Positions 12,637 to 49,229 of a DNA stretch of 64,000 nt are shown piece by piece. The position numbers and the translations under genes were made by a program. The notes below the pieces were generated by a model that was not told where the DNA came from, searched no databases, and saw only the letters and a list, made by a program, of their open reading frames with translations. Location: assembly GCF_024166365.1 (NCBI RefSeq), contig NC_064839.1, forward strand, positions 34,360,378-34,424,377. The letters run 5' to 3'. Numbering within the stretch: the first letter of the stretch is position 1; every line of letters begins with the position of its first letter. This DNA comes from Elephas maximus indicus. Lineage: Eukaryota; Chordata; Mammalia; Proboscidea; Elephantidae.

Positions 12637-13279
12637 GACATCTCAGCATACCTCTCCCCCCCCACCAGGTACCCCCAGGCTCTGCACACCAGAGGTCCAA
12701 ATCGAGAGGGTTCATCACTGCCCCTTCTCACCTTGAGGCCCCGTACTTGCCTCGGTTATTGTCACCTAGCCAGCCCCCAAGTCCTACCTATTCTCTCACA
12801 TCTCTCTCCAGCCTACTCCCACTGTCCCCCAACTCCATCCCCACCCTCCAGCCCAGGCCACTTTTCTCCCTGACCCTTTGAATAGTCTCTTCTTTGGCCT
12901 CCCTGCCCCCTCCAAGTCTAATGGTTTATGTTCTTCATGTAGCCAGAGAACTCTTTCTAAACTGCATGTTCAACCTTCATGTCCCAGCTTCCTAAACATT
13001 CTCTGGCCCCCAGGTCCCTAGGCCTGGCCCAAGCTCCTTTCTACCCCTTGGCCCCAGCTCTACAACCTTGTTCTTGCTTCCCTGCCCTGGCACCTTCTTT
13101 TCCTTTGCCTGGAGCATTCCTGCCCACTCTGCCTACCTGTTCCCCTCCCAGCCAGCCTGGCTATTCCCTGGGTCCCTACTGGGAGCTGGTTGCCTCTCTT
13201 CAGCTGGGGCTTGTTCAGACCCACTTACCCAGGAGGCACCGAGGAAGACCAGGCTGAGGATCAGTCTGAACAGCATCAT

Positions 13280-15178
13280 TGTGGCAGGTGTGAGGTCACT
13301 ACCTGGGCCTGCCTATTTATGAGACTCCTCATCCTTGAGCCAAAGTACTGGACCTGAGACCAGGCTAGCTGTTGTGGGCTCAGCCCCCTCCCATGCTCGT
13401 CAGGAGGAGGATCTCTTTAGGCCAAGGTCCCTCAACCCAGGGGCCCCAGGACGCCTGGACTTATGAGACAGAACCCAGGTGTGAAGCTCTCATCTCCTCC
13501 ACCCCCCAAGGCCTAGCCTTTGATTGGCCCCCAGGCCGGAACCACCTCACATCCAAGGACAGATTAGGTCTATAGTGGCAACCTGGTGACTGGGCTCAGG
13601 AAAGGAGTTTCTCAGGACTATTAGAGGCCCCAGACTCTCAGGGAAGTCTGCTCAGCACCCAGGGGTGTTTCTGACTGGTGGAGTATCTACCTGTGACCAG
13701 CTCTGCTAGGGCCATGTGGCCAGAGGGAGGTTCCGGCAGGTTGTGAATCCTAACAGACATCATCACAGTTATTTTCACTCTCACAAGATGCTCAGAGATT
13801 GTGACTCCCACCAGGATATGGTGGGGTTGGGCCCAAAGCTTCATCTGTCTGGCTCCAGAGTCCACACTCTTGATGGGATGATGCTTGCGAGGGGCCTGGA
13901 GTATAGATCGGCAAGGTGTGAGCCCTCAGTGACTGGCAGACTCACTGGACTGAAGTTGTGGCTAGAAGGGCAACAGCCATCAAATCTGTGACAGCCTCCA
14001 GGCCTTGGGGCTCCCACTGGCAAGCCTTTGGCTTCTGAAGCCCATCTGTTATTGAGCTTCAGGCTGAGCTTGAGAGAAAAGACACTCCTGTGTGGAAAGT
14101 TGCAAAGGGTGAGTTGTCTGGCCTTGTTCCAGGAATGTGAAGGCTTTGACTGATTCAAGAACACATTAGTAAAAAAAAAAAAAAAAAAAGAGAGACTGGA
14201 CAGAGAGATGGATAGATATGTGATAAAAACAAATACAATAAAATATTATATAAAATTTGTTGTAGATATATTGGTGTTCAATGTACAATTCAATTTTTCT
14301 GTTAGGTTTAAAACTTTTCATAAAACACTGAGGGGAAAAGCACAAGCATGGGTCTAGGGTTGTCCAGCCTAGAGTCAACTCTTCCCAGAGGTTGGGCCAA
14401 CTCTCCTAACAATTCCAAAGCCCAAGAGCTCAGCCATCTTTCCAAGGTCAGGGTGTTCCTGCTAGCACCCAGCACCTGGGCCTGGCATTCACTGGGTGCT
14501 TAGTAAGGGATTGTTGAAAAAATGAGTTGTTTCTCCCCACGTGAGCCCTGTGGCCCGTCAAGCCTCAGCCATTCTAGAGAAGTTGAGTCAGTCCTGCTCC
14601 TCACAGCACAGCATGTGCAGATAGACACTCAGCTTCATGTATGCAGCTCGGGTGTGCCTGGTGACCCGAGGGGTGTGACAGGTAAGGGTGGGAGCACTCT
14701 GTGAGAACTTGTCCTGGAAGCCAGGGAGCAGCCCCTCTATCATCACTTTAACCCACAGTGGGGTCCATGGAGGGGTGTGGGCTCACTTCTAGGCCACTTA
14801 GGAGCTGGGGAAAGGCTGTGGGCGAGGGCTGTACAAGGGGCCTTTTGGGTTTTACAACAGTCCCCAGTAGACTAGGGAGCAAGAGCAAGGTAGGGGAGTG
14901 GCAGAGGGGAGCCTCTGTGCTGTGGAGAGTCAAAAGCGAAGTTTTGGAGGCAACAAGATGTGAGCTTTCCACCTTCAACCTGCAGTGCTTGCCAGGGCTG
15001 GGTTCCTAGAGGGATGGGCACCTGAGGTGATAGGGAAGGGCGCTTTTAGAACAGGTGCTGGAGTTGTGGAAGGGATGGCTGCTCCAGGGACCCACTGGCC
15101 ACCAGGCCCTGCTGGCTGCCTGCCCGTCTCTACCCAAGAACACCACAGCTCTCTGTTTAGGTATTTGCATTTTCTGGT
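13280..15178. other. CTRL-PSMB10 intergenic spacer
   Basis: No supported gene. It contains a poly(A) run at about 14170-14188 followed by an L1 3' end (14190-14335); the rest looks unique. Confidence 0.6.
14190..14335 (+). mobile_element. L1M (L1ME-type) 3' UTR fragment
   Basis: GATAGATATGTGATAAAAAC, then TTGGTGTTCAATGTACAATTC, then TTTCTGTTAGGTTTAAAACT follows the order of the old mammalian L1M 3' UTR. It is diverged and lacks a terminal poly(A) at its right end. Confidence 0.6.
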
Positions 15179-15184
15179 TTTATT
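15179..15184 (-). terminator. PSMB10 poly(A) signal AATAAA
   Basis: TTTATT on the plus strand reads AATAAA for PSMB10, 35 nt beyond its stop codon at 15219-15221. The predicted 3' UTR is therefore only about 55-60 nt. Confidence 0.7.
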
Positions 15185-15218
15185 CTTCCTTGTTTCAAGC
15201 TCTGAGCCTCAGCTTACT

Positions 15219-17699
15219 TCACTCCACCTCCATGGCCTGAACGGTTTCCTCCAGAAGCTCCAGGGTCAGTGGCCTTACCATCTGGGTCAGGACAGGCGTG
15301 GTCCCAGGAGCAAAGTGGTACCTGCCCGGTCTGGAGACAGGGGGGCCAGCCTCTCAACATGGGCCCATAATGTGGCCCCATCCTCTCCTTGCAGGCCCCT
15401 GGCTTCCCTGCTTATCCCCACCTTAGCCTCCCCTGTATTCCCCACCTGCCTGTTCTCACCTCTTTATGGGCTCTGTGGGTGAGCTCAGTGTCCGCAGCAG
15501 CCTGGCACCAGTCCAGGTGATGACACATGCATCCACACTGCCCCCTGAGCCCAGGTCACCCAGGATCCCTGCAGTGATAGCTTCTACCAGGAGCCCCTGT
15601 GCATCCTCCAGCTGTGATGATGGATATTTGAGGCCTGATGTGCCCTTTTGGTGTCATGCTCAGGCCACAGCCTGAGGACTTTGGTAATTCCTAAACATTG
15701 ACTATTTGCCATTCACTGCATCCAGTCTCTTCTCTCCCCTGACATCCCTCCTCCCTGAGTTTCAGCTTTCTTCTCTCCTAAGACCCCATGTTCCCTCTGC
15801 CCACTGTCACCTCTCTTTACAAGCTTTACAGAGCCGTCTATACTCGCTGCCCAGCTACTACCAGCCTGTCGCCACTCAACCTATTTTTAGTCCCAATGCA
15901 TGAGCTCACTGCGTTTCCCTCCCTGGGCCTTAGCCACCTCTTTCAAGACATATATCATCTACTTTTTTTTTTTTTTTTCCCACCCCAAACAAAATCCACA
16001 CTCCAGACTTCGTATAAGGCCCCACTGGCCGTCCCCTCCTCCCTCCGCTACAGTCAAATGAACCTCTCTTGAGCTTCGAATCCTCGGGACTGTCCAGCCT
16101 TTGGCACTGGCCGGTATTCTGTCTGGATGGCACTTACCCTTCACCCCACACTCTGCTCGTCCCTCAGTCTCCACTCAGAAGTCACCTTCTCCAAGAACCC
16201 TTCCCCAACCTCCACACCGGGCCAGCGTCCCTCTGGGCTCCCCCAACACCCGGATGCACTTCCCACCAGTGACTCCGCGGTGGGAGGACAGGGGTCGCTC
16301 ACCGTCATATTCGGCTGGAACCGGTCCTCCAGCATTGCCATGGCCGCGTCCTGGCCGGAGCCTACAGGGGGAGAGGCATCTGAGATCAGCCGCGGCCGCC
16401 CAGTGGGGGAAAGGTGCAAACGAGAGGCCAGGGTCGCAGGGGCGGGGATCGTGGAGAAGGGACGCAAGCGCTCACCCAGGGCCGCGAAGGGCAGACGACT
16501 GTAGGATCCATGTGGATGCACGCTGTAAAGCTGCGGTCCTTTAACGTCTACACCCCCCACGATCAACGACGCGCCCACGTGACCGCGGTACCTGCCGACG
16601 GAGTGGGCGTCATCACCCGCAGATTTTGGAACCCAGACCCCGCCCCTCCATTCTAGTCCAGCCCCTCCCCGTGGTCCGGTGCCCCATGACTGTCATCGCT
16701 CCTTCCTGTTGACCGTCTCGTCTTAGGCCGGCCTCTTCCGGTCTCCCGACACCCCTCTCTCCTGCCCCACCTCTTAGCCCCGTCCTTCCCCTGACGGCCC
16801 GGTCCCCAGGTAGTCTTGGCCCCGCCCCCAGCACCGAAAGAGCGTCTGGCGCAGAACGCGGGTGACCGTGGCCACGCGGGGCTCGCGGCCCGTAGACAGC
16901 GCGTGTAGTTCCATGTTGGACGCCGCCATCCGCGTGGTCATCTGGGTGTCTGCGGCAACTCCAGCCCCACAGCAGCTGAGGGCGAAGGGAGGGCTGGTGT
17001 GGGTAGTGCTCTAATATGCAAGGGACGGGGCGTGGAGACGAGGGGTGGTTTTTGCGTGGGGGAACAGGGCTGGGAGGGTCCTCACTAGATTTTGGGGGCG
17101 ATGAAGTGGATCTTCTCGCAGTTCTTGTCTGCCACGACCGAGTCGTTAGTGGCCCTCGTGTCCGCGCCCAGGATGACCCCGTCCTACGAGGATTGAAGGA
17201 CCGCTGACTCAGTGTTCGGCCGGTCCCCCGGCCGCTGTTCCGGGTTCCCCCCAGCCTGCCCTCCCTCTCACCCGGAAAACAAGGCCCGCGATGGTAGTCC
17301 CGGTCTTGCGTGCATGAGGGGCCCGGAGCTCCGGGAGCAGGCGTTCTAAGGATGCGTTTCTGGAAAGGGAGGTGGTGGCCCGAGTTTCGGTTCTTCCAAG
17401 ATTCCCCAACCCCAATTCTCCAACCCCCCAAGCCCGTCCTGGACTCCCTCTTCCTGGGGTAAGCCTGGGAACCGAGTCATGCCCATGTTTCCCCACCAGT
17501 ACTACCACCAGGGGAAAAAAAACCCTGGGGCCCTACCCTCCGAAGCTCTTACGGCCGGATCGGGGCGGGGGGCGGGGGGCGCGGGACCAGCCCCTCCCAT
17601 GGCGGGGATCGGCTGCGCGGGACCGGCCCCTCCCCACACACACCTCTGGCAGTTTTCGAAGGAGAAGCCCCCTCGGGGCTCCAGAGCTGGTTGCAGCAT
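15219..17699 (-). CDS. PSMB10: PSMB10, immunoproteasome subunit beta-2i (MECL-1), complete, 8 exons
   Basis: Interferon-inducible trypsin-like beta subunit that replaces beta-2 (PSMB7) in 20S immunoproteasomes and shapes peptides for MHC class I. Exons (minus strand): 17699-17644, 17359-17272, 17183-17086, 16975-16835, 16591-16476, 16361-16303, 15611-15460, 15330-15219. Together they total 822 nt, or 273 aa, the same length as I recall for human. All introns are GT-AG. It starts [19 protein letters not shown]. The propeptide ends at ARKTG, and the new N-terminal catalytic threonine follows (TTIAGLVF). The active-site Asp and Lys regions ([11 protein letters not shown] and HFIAPKIYCCGAG) are intact. 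The tail ends [11 protein letters not shown]. No damage was seen. The start lies in a CpG-rich region, with ISRE-like sites 115-175 bp upstream. Confidence 0.96.
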
Positions 17700-17720
17700 C
17701 TCCGGGCGGGCTGGGTGGTC
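16280..17720. promoter_or_regulatory. CpG island over the 5' half of PSMB10
   Basis: Dense CpG and GC-box content (e.g. CGGGGCGGGGGGCGGGG at 17562-17578) contrasts with the CpG-poor flanks. Two copies of GCGCGGGACC(A/G)GCCCCTCCC lie at about 17580-17599 and 17615-17634. The island spans exons 1 to 6. Confidence 0.65.
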
Positions 17721-17814
17721 CAGGAACTATAGGTCAATAGATCAGAGGAGTGGGGCGAGGCCGGTGGGAGTGAGACCGGCTTAGGGCTAGGGCGCAACGT
17801 CTGACGCTTCCTGC

Positions 17815-17824
17815 TTTCGTTTTC
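17815..17824 (-). promoter_or_regulatory. ISRE-like site, PSMB10 upstream region (proximal)
   Basis: Reads GAAAACGAAA on the coding strand, an exact fit to the IRF/ISRE core GAAANNGAAA, about 116 bp upstream of the PSMB10 ATG. PSMB10 is known to be interferon-induced. Confidence 0.7.
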
Positions 17825-17863
17825 ACCTTTCTTCAGAGGCCACTGGCCCCTTTCTGCATCGTC

Positions 17864-17873
17864 TTTCACTTTC
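17864..17873 (-). promoter_or_regulatory. ISRE-like site, PSMB10 upstream region (distal)
   Basis: Reads GAAAGTGAAA on the coding strand, another exact GAAANNGAAA match, about 165 bp upstream of the ATG and 40 bp from the first site. Confidence 0.7.
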
Positions 17874-17909
17874 ACCTTCAGCCGGTTCAAGGCAGCTTGG
17901 GAATCCGGG

Positions 17910-19347
17910 GAAGCCCCTGCTCCCTGTGTCCTCAGAGCAGAGAGGGGTAAACCCCAGCTCCTCTGGCCATTGAACAGTTGAGCCTGTGTTGAGCTCCTCC
18001 TCCCCCTTCCAGTCTAGAGCCCAGGTGTGCCTACCCTAACCCTAACTCTAGCCTTAACTGCTAAGGCTGTCAGACCATGGACCAGATCCGTTTGGATTGT
18101 TACTGGCCTAAGGACAGCATCATACATGGCTCCATACCTTTCCGTGGTTAAAACCCTTCTACAGCTGCACTGCTATTCATAAGGTTTTCACTGGCTAATG
18201 CTTTTCAGCAGTAGACTGCCAGGTCCTTCTTCCTAGTCCGTCTTAGTCTGGAAGCTCAGCTGAAACCTGTCCTCCATGGGTAACCCTGCTGGTATCTGAA
18301 TACTGGTGGCATAGCTTCCAGCATCACAGCAACATGCAAGCCCCCGCAGTACAACAAACTGACAGACAGGAAGACCAAAGAATTGACACCTTTGAATTGT
18401 GGTGTTGGCGAGGAATATTGAATATACCATGGACTGCCAAAAGAACAAATCGGTCTCAGAAGAAGTATAGCCAGAATGCTCCTTAGAAGCAAGGATGGCA
18501 AGACTGCATCTTACATACTTTGGACATGTTGTCAGGAGGGATCAGTCCCTGGAGAAGGACATCATGTTTGGCAGAGTACAGGGTCAGCAGAAAAGAGGAA
18601 GACCCTCAACGAGGTGGATTGACACAGTGGCTACAACAATGAGCTCAAGCATAACAACGATTGTAAGGATGGCTCAGGACCGGGTAGTGTTTCGTTCTCT
18701 TGTGCGTAGGGTTGCTACGTGTCAGAACTGACTCGATGGCACCTAACAACAACAGCTGCGCTCTGCTCTTAGGCTTAAGCCCAAGACTTCAGTGGCCCAT
18801 GTTGACCTCATCCCTCTGACCTCAGCATTGGCACCACCTCCTCTGGGAAGCCTTCTTGACCCTCAAGGCTCAATCAGGTTCTTGTAGGTGACTCTTACTC
18901 CTCCTATACTTTTCTCTCAAAGGACTTAGCTCCATTTACAATTAACCCTTCATCAGGGAACTGATCTGATTAATGGCTGTCACCTCCCCACCAGAGTCTA
19001 AACTCTTGTGCTTCTGTCCTCCACATAGCAGGTGCTCAAAAGGCCCTGTCTAGAGGTGTCTTGCCCTTCTGGGTGCCGGCAGGGCCAGCTCTCATCTCTG
19101 TGCACCCCAGGCTCCATGTGCCCCCGTCCCATGCTGGGTGTACAGCTGGCTTCAGTCTCCATGCCCAAACAGTTCACCTGGAGAGTAGGTGCCTTGTTCA
19201 GTCCCAGTTTTATAGAGCCCAGCTTGCCCCATATTCCACAAAGCTTCTGGCCTTTGGCCGATGATGAGGGAATCCTGATGTGTGGACCCTAGTGTTTCCC
19301 CCTTAACCCACAACACACACCTTTGGGCTTAAAGCAGCAAAGGCAGG
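17910..19347. other. PSMB10-LCAT intergenic spacer
   Basis: Mostly filled by the RTE-clade LINE fragment (about 18100-18756). The rest, 18757-19347, shows no gene that I recognise. Confidence 0.6.
18100..18756 (+). mobile_element. RTE-clade LINE 3' end (elephant RTE1-like)
   Basis: Plus-strand translation from about 18495 gives MARLHLTYFGHVVRRDQSLE, then KRGRPSTRWIDTVA and MAQDRVVFRSLVRRVA. This is the C-terminal endonuclease-RT tail typical of RTE elements (compare the bovine BovB pattern RYFGHIMRR...RGRPRMRWLD). The element ends GTTGCTACGTGTCAGAACTG then ACTCGATGGCACCTAACAAC, the same tail carried by the AfroSINE copies here. It is 5'-truncated with frame breaks in the upstream part, and therefore inactive. 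Confidence 0.85.
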
Positions 19348-19348
19348 T

Positions 19349-22560
<3,212 letters not shown>

Positions 22561-22689
22561 GGGTAGCCAGAGATGGCCGGAAAGGGGCACGGTCTCCAGG
22601 AGCCGGCTCTGAGCCTGGGTTCAGTTACTCCTTCCCCTGGTGCCAAGGGAAACAGCTGGGACAGCAGGAAGCCCAGAAGTACATAATGT

Positions 22690-45603
<22,914 letters not shown>

Positions 45604-47117
45604 CGCGCGCTCGATTCCGCCGCCCCAGCCGCCTGCCGGGTTGTCCCAGCCGCCCCAGGCCCACGCGCCCCGCCCGCGCGCATTCCTCCCTGCTGCGCTC
45701 ACTTCCTCCGCCCGCCCCCTGGGCGGCCCCTCGAGGGCGGGAGGGGGGGAGCGGGAGGGGCTCGGGCTGGCTCCTCCCCGAGAGGGGCTGTGGCAGGATG
45801 AACACCCCCCTTCCCCCAGCCAGGCACAAGTACAACTAGAGGCGCCAGGTTCTCGAGGGAGGGCCAGACTTCTGTGTGTCTTGGGGTTGGGGGCTGCTAT
45901 CTCTGAACCTCTGATGCGATAATTGTAAAGTGGGGAAACGCTCTCACACCTGTTGAGGCTGTCTGAGGGCTCCGTGAGATGGGGTACGTGCTGCACTGGC
46001 CATGAGCCCTGCACCCAGGAAGCGCTCGGAGGCATTTGTTACTCAGAGAGGGGAAAGGGAGAGACAGGACCGCTCCAGGATTGCAGAGGCTACCCCAGTC
46101 CTGCTCAGGACCTCCTGACGTTCCTAAGTACCCTCTCCCCATCTCCATCATTATCTGAACCCCTGTGCCGGCAGGAAGGTCCTGTCCCTGCCCCGTGCCC
46201 CCTCGCTTCAGCCTCTCCGTGTTGGAGGGAGTTGAGGAGTCCCTGGGGCCCACAGCGGACTCCACAAACTCTGAGAACCCCGTAGAGGAGCCCAAGCACA
46301 CAGAAGACAGGCTGGGTGTGAGGCAGGAGTTGGGGCTGTGAGTCCCCAAGGACTCCTTCCCCAGAGGCTGCTGCCCCCTCGGGAAGAAGGAACTCCCACC
46401 CCGTTAGCCCCTTCGGGACAGTAACTGGACACTTTGGACAAATTCCTGCATTTTAACTCTCTTATTGTCTCATCTCCTGGGGGTTCCTTTACTTATCTAC
46501 TCCTAGCTTTTCTCTTTCATTTTCTACTCCACTGCTCCTGGCAACTTGATCCAGTTGGCTTTACTTTAACATCTTTATCTTTCTGGGCCTTCTTTTAGCT
46601 CCTTTTTTCTCTATCAGAAAACCCAGAGTCCATTTTACTTGTCTAACTCCATTTTTCTCCCTTTAACTCAGAGGTTTTAGCATATCAGAATGGCATCTTC
46701 CTGTGGAATCAGAGTTACTGGCCCTTGCAGGGGACCCCCAGCCAACCACCATTCTGACCCCCTCCTGACTGCAGGGTGGGCGGGGTCTGTCGAGTTGACC
46801 TCCTGACCCTCACACCACAGACACTGTCAGCCACCCACATTAGCTGCCTTCCAGCTGTACTGCCTACTCTCCCTGGCTCATGGTAGAGCCATCTATTCTG
46901 AAGAGAAAAGCTCAGTTCCTTGCTTGGGCCCTGTTCCATCTAGCCCTGCCAACCTCTGCAGCCTCATCCTTTGCCACCCTCCTCCCCAGCCACAGGCCCA
47001 CCTTTCTTACCCCCTGCCCCCACCCTCACCAAACTTCTCCTTATCTAGTACTGCCTTCTCCTGGAAGACTTCTCTGACAGTCCTCTCCCACTCAAATCTG
47101 GGTTCCCCTGGGAGCAG

Positions 47118-47168
47118 TTTACCTAGGGTCACTATGAGTTGGAGTCGACTCAGTGGCAACAGGTTAAT
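47118..47168 (+). mobile_element. AfroSINE 3'-end piece
   Basis: Only the tail is present: GGGTCACTATGAGTTGGAGT then CGACTCAGTGGCAACAGG. It is directly followed by a complete copy. Confidence 0.75.
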
Positions 47169-47175
47169 ACCCATC

Positions 47176-47342
47176 TTGAAGCCCTGGTGGTGCAGTGGTT
47201 AAGAGCTTGGCTTCTAACCAAAAGGTTGGCAGTTTGAATCCACCAGCTGCTTCCTGGAAACCCTATGGGGCAGTTCTCTGTCTCATGGGGTTGCTATGAA
47301 TTGGAATTGACTCAACGGCAGTGGACTTTTTTTTTTTTTTTA
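47176..47342 (+). mobile_element. AfroSINE, complete, with short target-site duplication
   Basis: AGCCCTGGTGGTGCAGTGGT through AGTTTGAATCCACCAGCTGC to a T-rich tail. TACCCATCT occurs on both sides (47167-47175 and near 47344), consistent with a target-site duplication; the left copy overlaps the end of the previous SINE piece. Confidence 0.88.
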
Positions 47343-47741
47343 AGTACCCATCTCAAAGAAGTGTGTTGGTGGGAATCTCTGATTAATGTTTGTCATCCTC
47401 ACTAGGCTGAATTTCACAAGGGCAGGATGATGTGGGGGTCTTTAAGTTACCCTGGGATCCTCTGTTCCTGGCCCCAGAACATTATTTGAATAAAGAATGA
47501 ACAGGTGCCCCCTTGGTCCTCTGCAAAGGTCCCCCACGGCTCCATTCCCACCCCCAGATATGGCCTCTCTCCTCAAGGGAGGTCAGATCCAGTATGGGGA
47601 AGATAGGCTACCACAACCCAACCAACAACCTTAGAGGGGACTCTGTGGCTAGGATACAACTTCTTCCATACCATTGACTGACCAGTAGCCTGTACCATCA
47701 TGAAAAATAAGCTCACAGGCAAAAAATAAAGACATTTGAGG

Positions 47742-47812
47742 AGCACCAAAAAAAAAAAAAAAAAGTTGCCTTTGAGTCAAGTCCGATTCATAGCGACCAA
47801 AGACAATTAAAA
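47742..47812 (-). mobile_element. AfroSINE fragment (3' end only)
   Basis: A run of A followed by GTTGCCTTTGAGTCAAGTCC and GATTCATAGCGACCAAAG, the complement of the SINE tail. The body beyond it is missing. Confidence 0.7.
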
Positions 47813-48002
47813 TGAAAACGTACTGGTTTGCAGATTGTATCAGGAGAATTATTAGAACACACGGATCAATAATTCAAAATTAAGCTAATAAGCATTACAA
47901 AAGATAAGGAAGGGGAATAAAAAAGATAAGGGAGGATATTAGCAATATGAAACAATGAAAAGAAAGCATAAAAAAGAACAAGCAGAAATATAAGGTATGA
48001 AA

Positions 48003-48480
48003 AATAGAACTCTTCTGTGATCTGCTCAGGGATCTATTGCTGCATAACAGCCAACCAACCAACCTGTTACCCTCAAGTTGATTCTGACTCATAGCGACCC
48101 TATAGGACAGAGTAGAATTGCCACATAGCATTTCCAAGGAGCGCATGGTGGACTTGTGGTTAGCAGCCATAGCACTTAACCACTACAACACCAGGGTTTC
48201 CTGCTGCATAACAAATCACTCAAGACATAGTGGCTTAAAAAAACAGCAATCAACAAAAGCATTTGTTTTGCTCACAAATCTCTGTAGGGACAGCTTTTCT
48301 CTACAAGACACCAGCTTAGGTTGGAGGATCCACTTCTAAGAAGACTCATTCACATGACCAGCAAGTTATTACTGGCTGTAGGCTAGTGGCTCAACTTCAG
48401 CTGTGGGCCAGGAGCATTGCATCCTCTACATGTGGACATCTCCATGAGCTGTTTGACAGCTGTTTGACAGAGTGGCTGGA
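48003..48480 (+). repeat. Ancient LTR-like fossil fragment, interrupted by an AfroSINE
   Basis: Sequence with TATTGCTGCATAAC before, and AAATCACTCAAGACATAGTG then GCTTAAAAAAACAGC after, the inserted SINE at 48047-48200. It resembles old mammalian LTR elements (ERVL/MaLR type suspected). Only a broken fragment remains; the family is not certain and the age is probably that of early placental mammals. Confidence 0.45.
48047..48200 (-). mobile_element. AfroSINE inserted in an older repeat, with target-site duplication
   Basis: CCAACCAACCTGTTACCCTC through GCATTTCCAAGGAGCGCATG to CACTACAACACCAGGGTTTC. TGCTGCATAACA flanks both sides (about 48035-48046 and 48201-48212), so the insertion split the older element. 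Confidence 0.9.
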
Positions 48481-48517
48481 TTCCATGAGCAAGCATTCTG
48501 TAGTGAGTGGAATAAAA

Positions 48518-48704
48518 ACACCAAACCGGTTGCTGATGAGTTGATTCCAACTCATACCGACCCTAAAGGACAGACTAGAACTGTCCCCATAGGTCTTCCA
48601 AGGCTGTAAATCTTTGCAGAAGCAGATTGCCATGTCTGTTTCCCATGGAGTAGCTGACTTTTCAGTTAACCTAGTGCTTTAACCACTGTGCCACCAAGGC
48701 TCCA
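48518..48704 (-). mobile_element. AfroSINE, longer subfamily
   Basis: Carries the extra internal segment GGCTGTAAATCTTTGCAGAA then GCAGATTGCCATGTCTG found in only some copies (also at 57947-58150). It ends at CACTGTGCCACCAAGGCTCC. Confidence 0.88.
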
Positions 48705-48870
48705 TTAAAAAAAAAAACATTGCTGTCGAGTCAATTCCAACTTATAGCAACCCCATAGGACACAGTAGAACTGCCCCACAGGGTTTCCAAGGAGTGGCTG
48801 GTAGATTGGAACTGCCAACCTTCTGGTTAGTAGTCAAGTTCTTAACCACTGCACCACCAGGGCTCCAGGG
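48705..48870 (-). mobile_element. AfroSINE, short subfamily, tandem to the previous copy
   Basis: A run of A, then TTGCTGTCGAGTCAATTCCA through GGTTTCCAAGGAGTGGCTGG to TGCACCACCAGGGCTCCAGG. It is in the same orientation as the adjacent copy, with no unique sequence between them. Confidence 0.88.
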
Positions 48871-48884
48871 CTCCATTAGTGGAT

Positions 48885-49212
48885 TGAATAGTGGCCCCCA
48901 AAAGATATGTCCCCTGGAACCTGTGAATGGTATCCTACTTGGAATAAAGGTCTTTGCAGATGTAATTAAGAATCTTGAGATAGATTCGTCCTGAATTCAT
49001 AAAAAAAAAAGGGCCCTAAATCCAATGATTGGTGTTCTTTATAAGAGAAAGGAGAGTGAGGTTTCAGACAGAGACACAGGGGAGAAGATGATGTGAAGAT
49101 GGAAGCAGAGATGACAGTTATCAGCCCAAGCCAAAGAATGCCTTGAACCACGAGGAGCAGGAAGAGGCAAAGAAGGATTATCTCCAGAGGCTTTGGGATA
49201 ATACAATAGTCA
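48885..49212 (+). repeat. MLT1-type LTR fossil (ERVL-MaLR)
   Basis: The order GGATTGAATAGTGGCCCCCA, AAGGTCTTTGCAGATGTAAT, GGGCCCTAAATCCAATGATT and the following GAGGAGCAGGAAGAGGCAAA is that of an MLT1 LTR. It is a broken partial LTR without internal region; the family is shared across placental mammals and so roughly 100 million years old or more. Confidence 0.75.
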
Positions 49213-49229
49213 ATAAAGTTAATATCCAA

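Larger units (their letters stand above)
11247..13279 (-). pseudogene. CTRL: CTRL pseudogene (chymotrypsin-like protease), multiply inactivated
   Basis: Seven exons matching pancreatic CTRL can be placed on the minus strand: 13279-13229, 12486-12383, 12291-12212, 12131-12050, 11885-11711, 11620-11487, 11408-11247. Conserved parts include the signal peptide, CGIPAIK, FCGGSLIS, VVTAAHC (His57), GDSGGP (Ser195) and FSTWINQV. The damage is extensive. There are TAG codons in exon 3 (12241-12243, a Trp position) and exon 4 (12068-12070, a Gln position). Two codons including catalytic Asp102 are missing (NPTTINLTLL versus human STTMNNDVTLL). The activation site reads SQR-TING instead of IVNG. A disulphide Cys has become Gly (SQGQHYW), and GIVSWGT has become GSVPWGT. 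Exon 6 lacks its AG acceptor (CACTG|GCAATG). Summed exon lengths give 788 nt, out of frame by one base at the exon 1 donor. AATAAA lies at 11209-11214. Confidence 0.93.
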
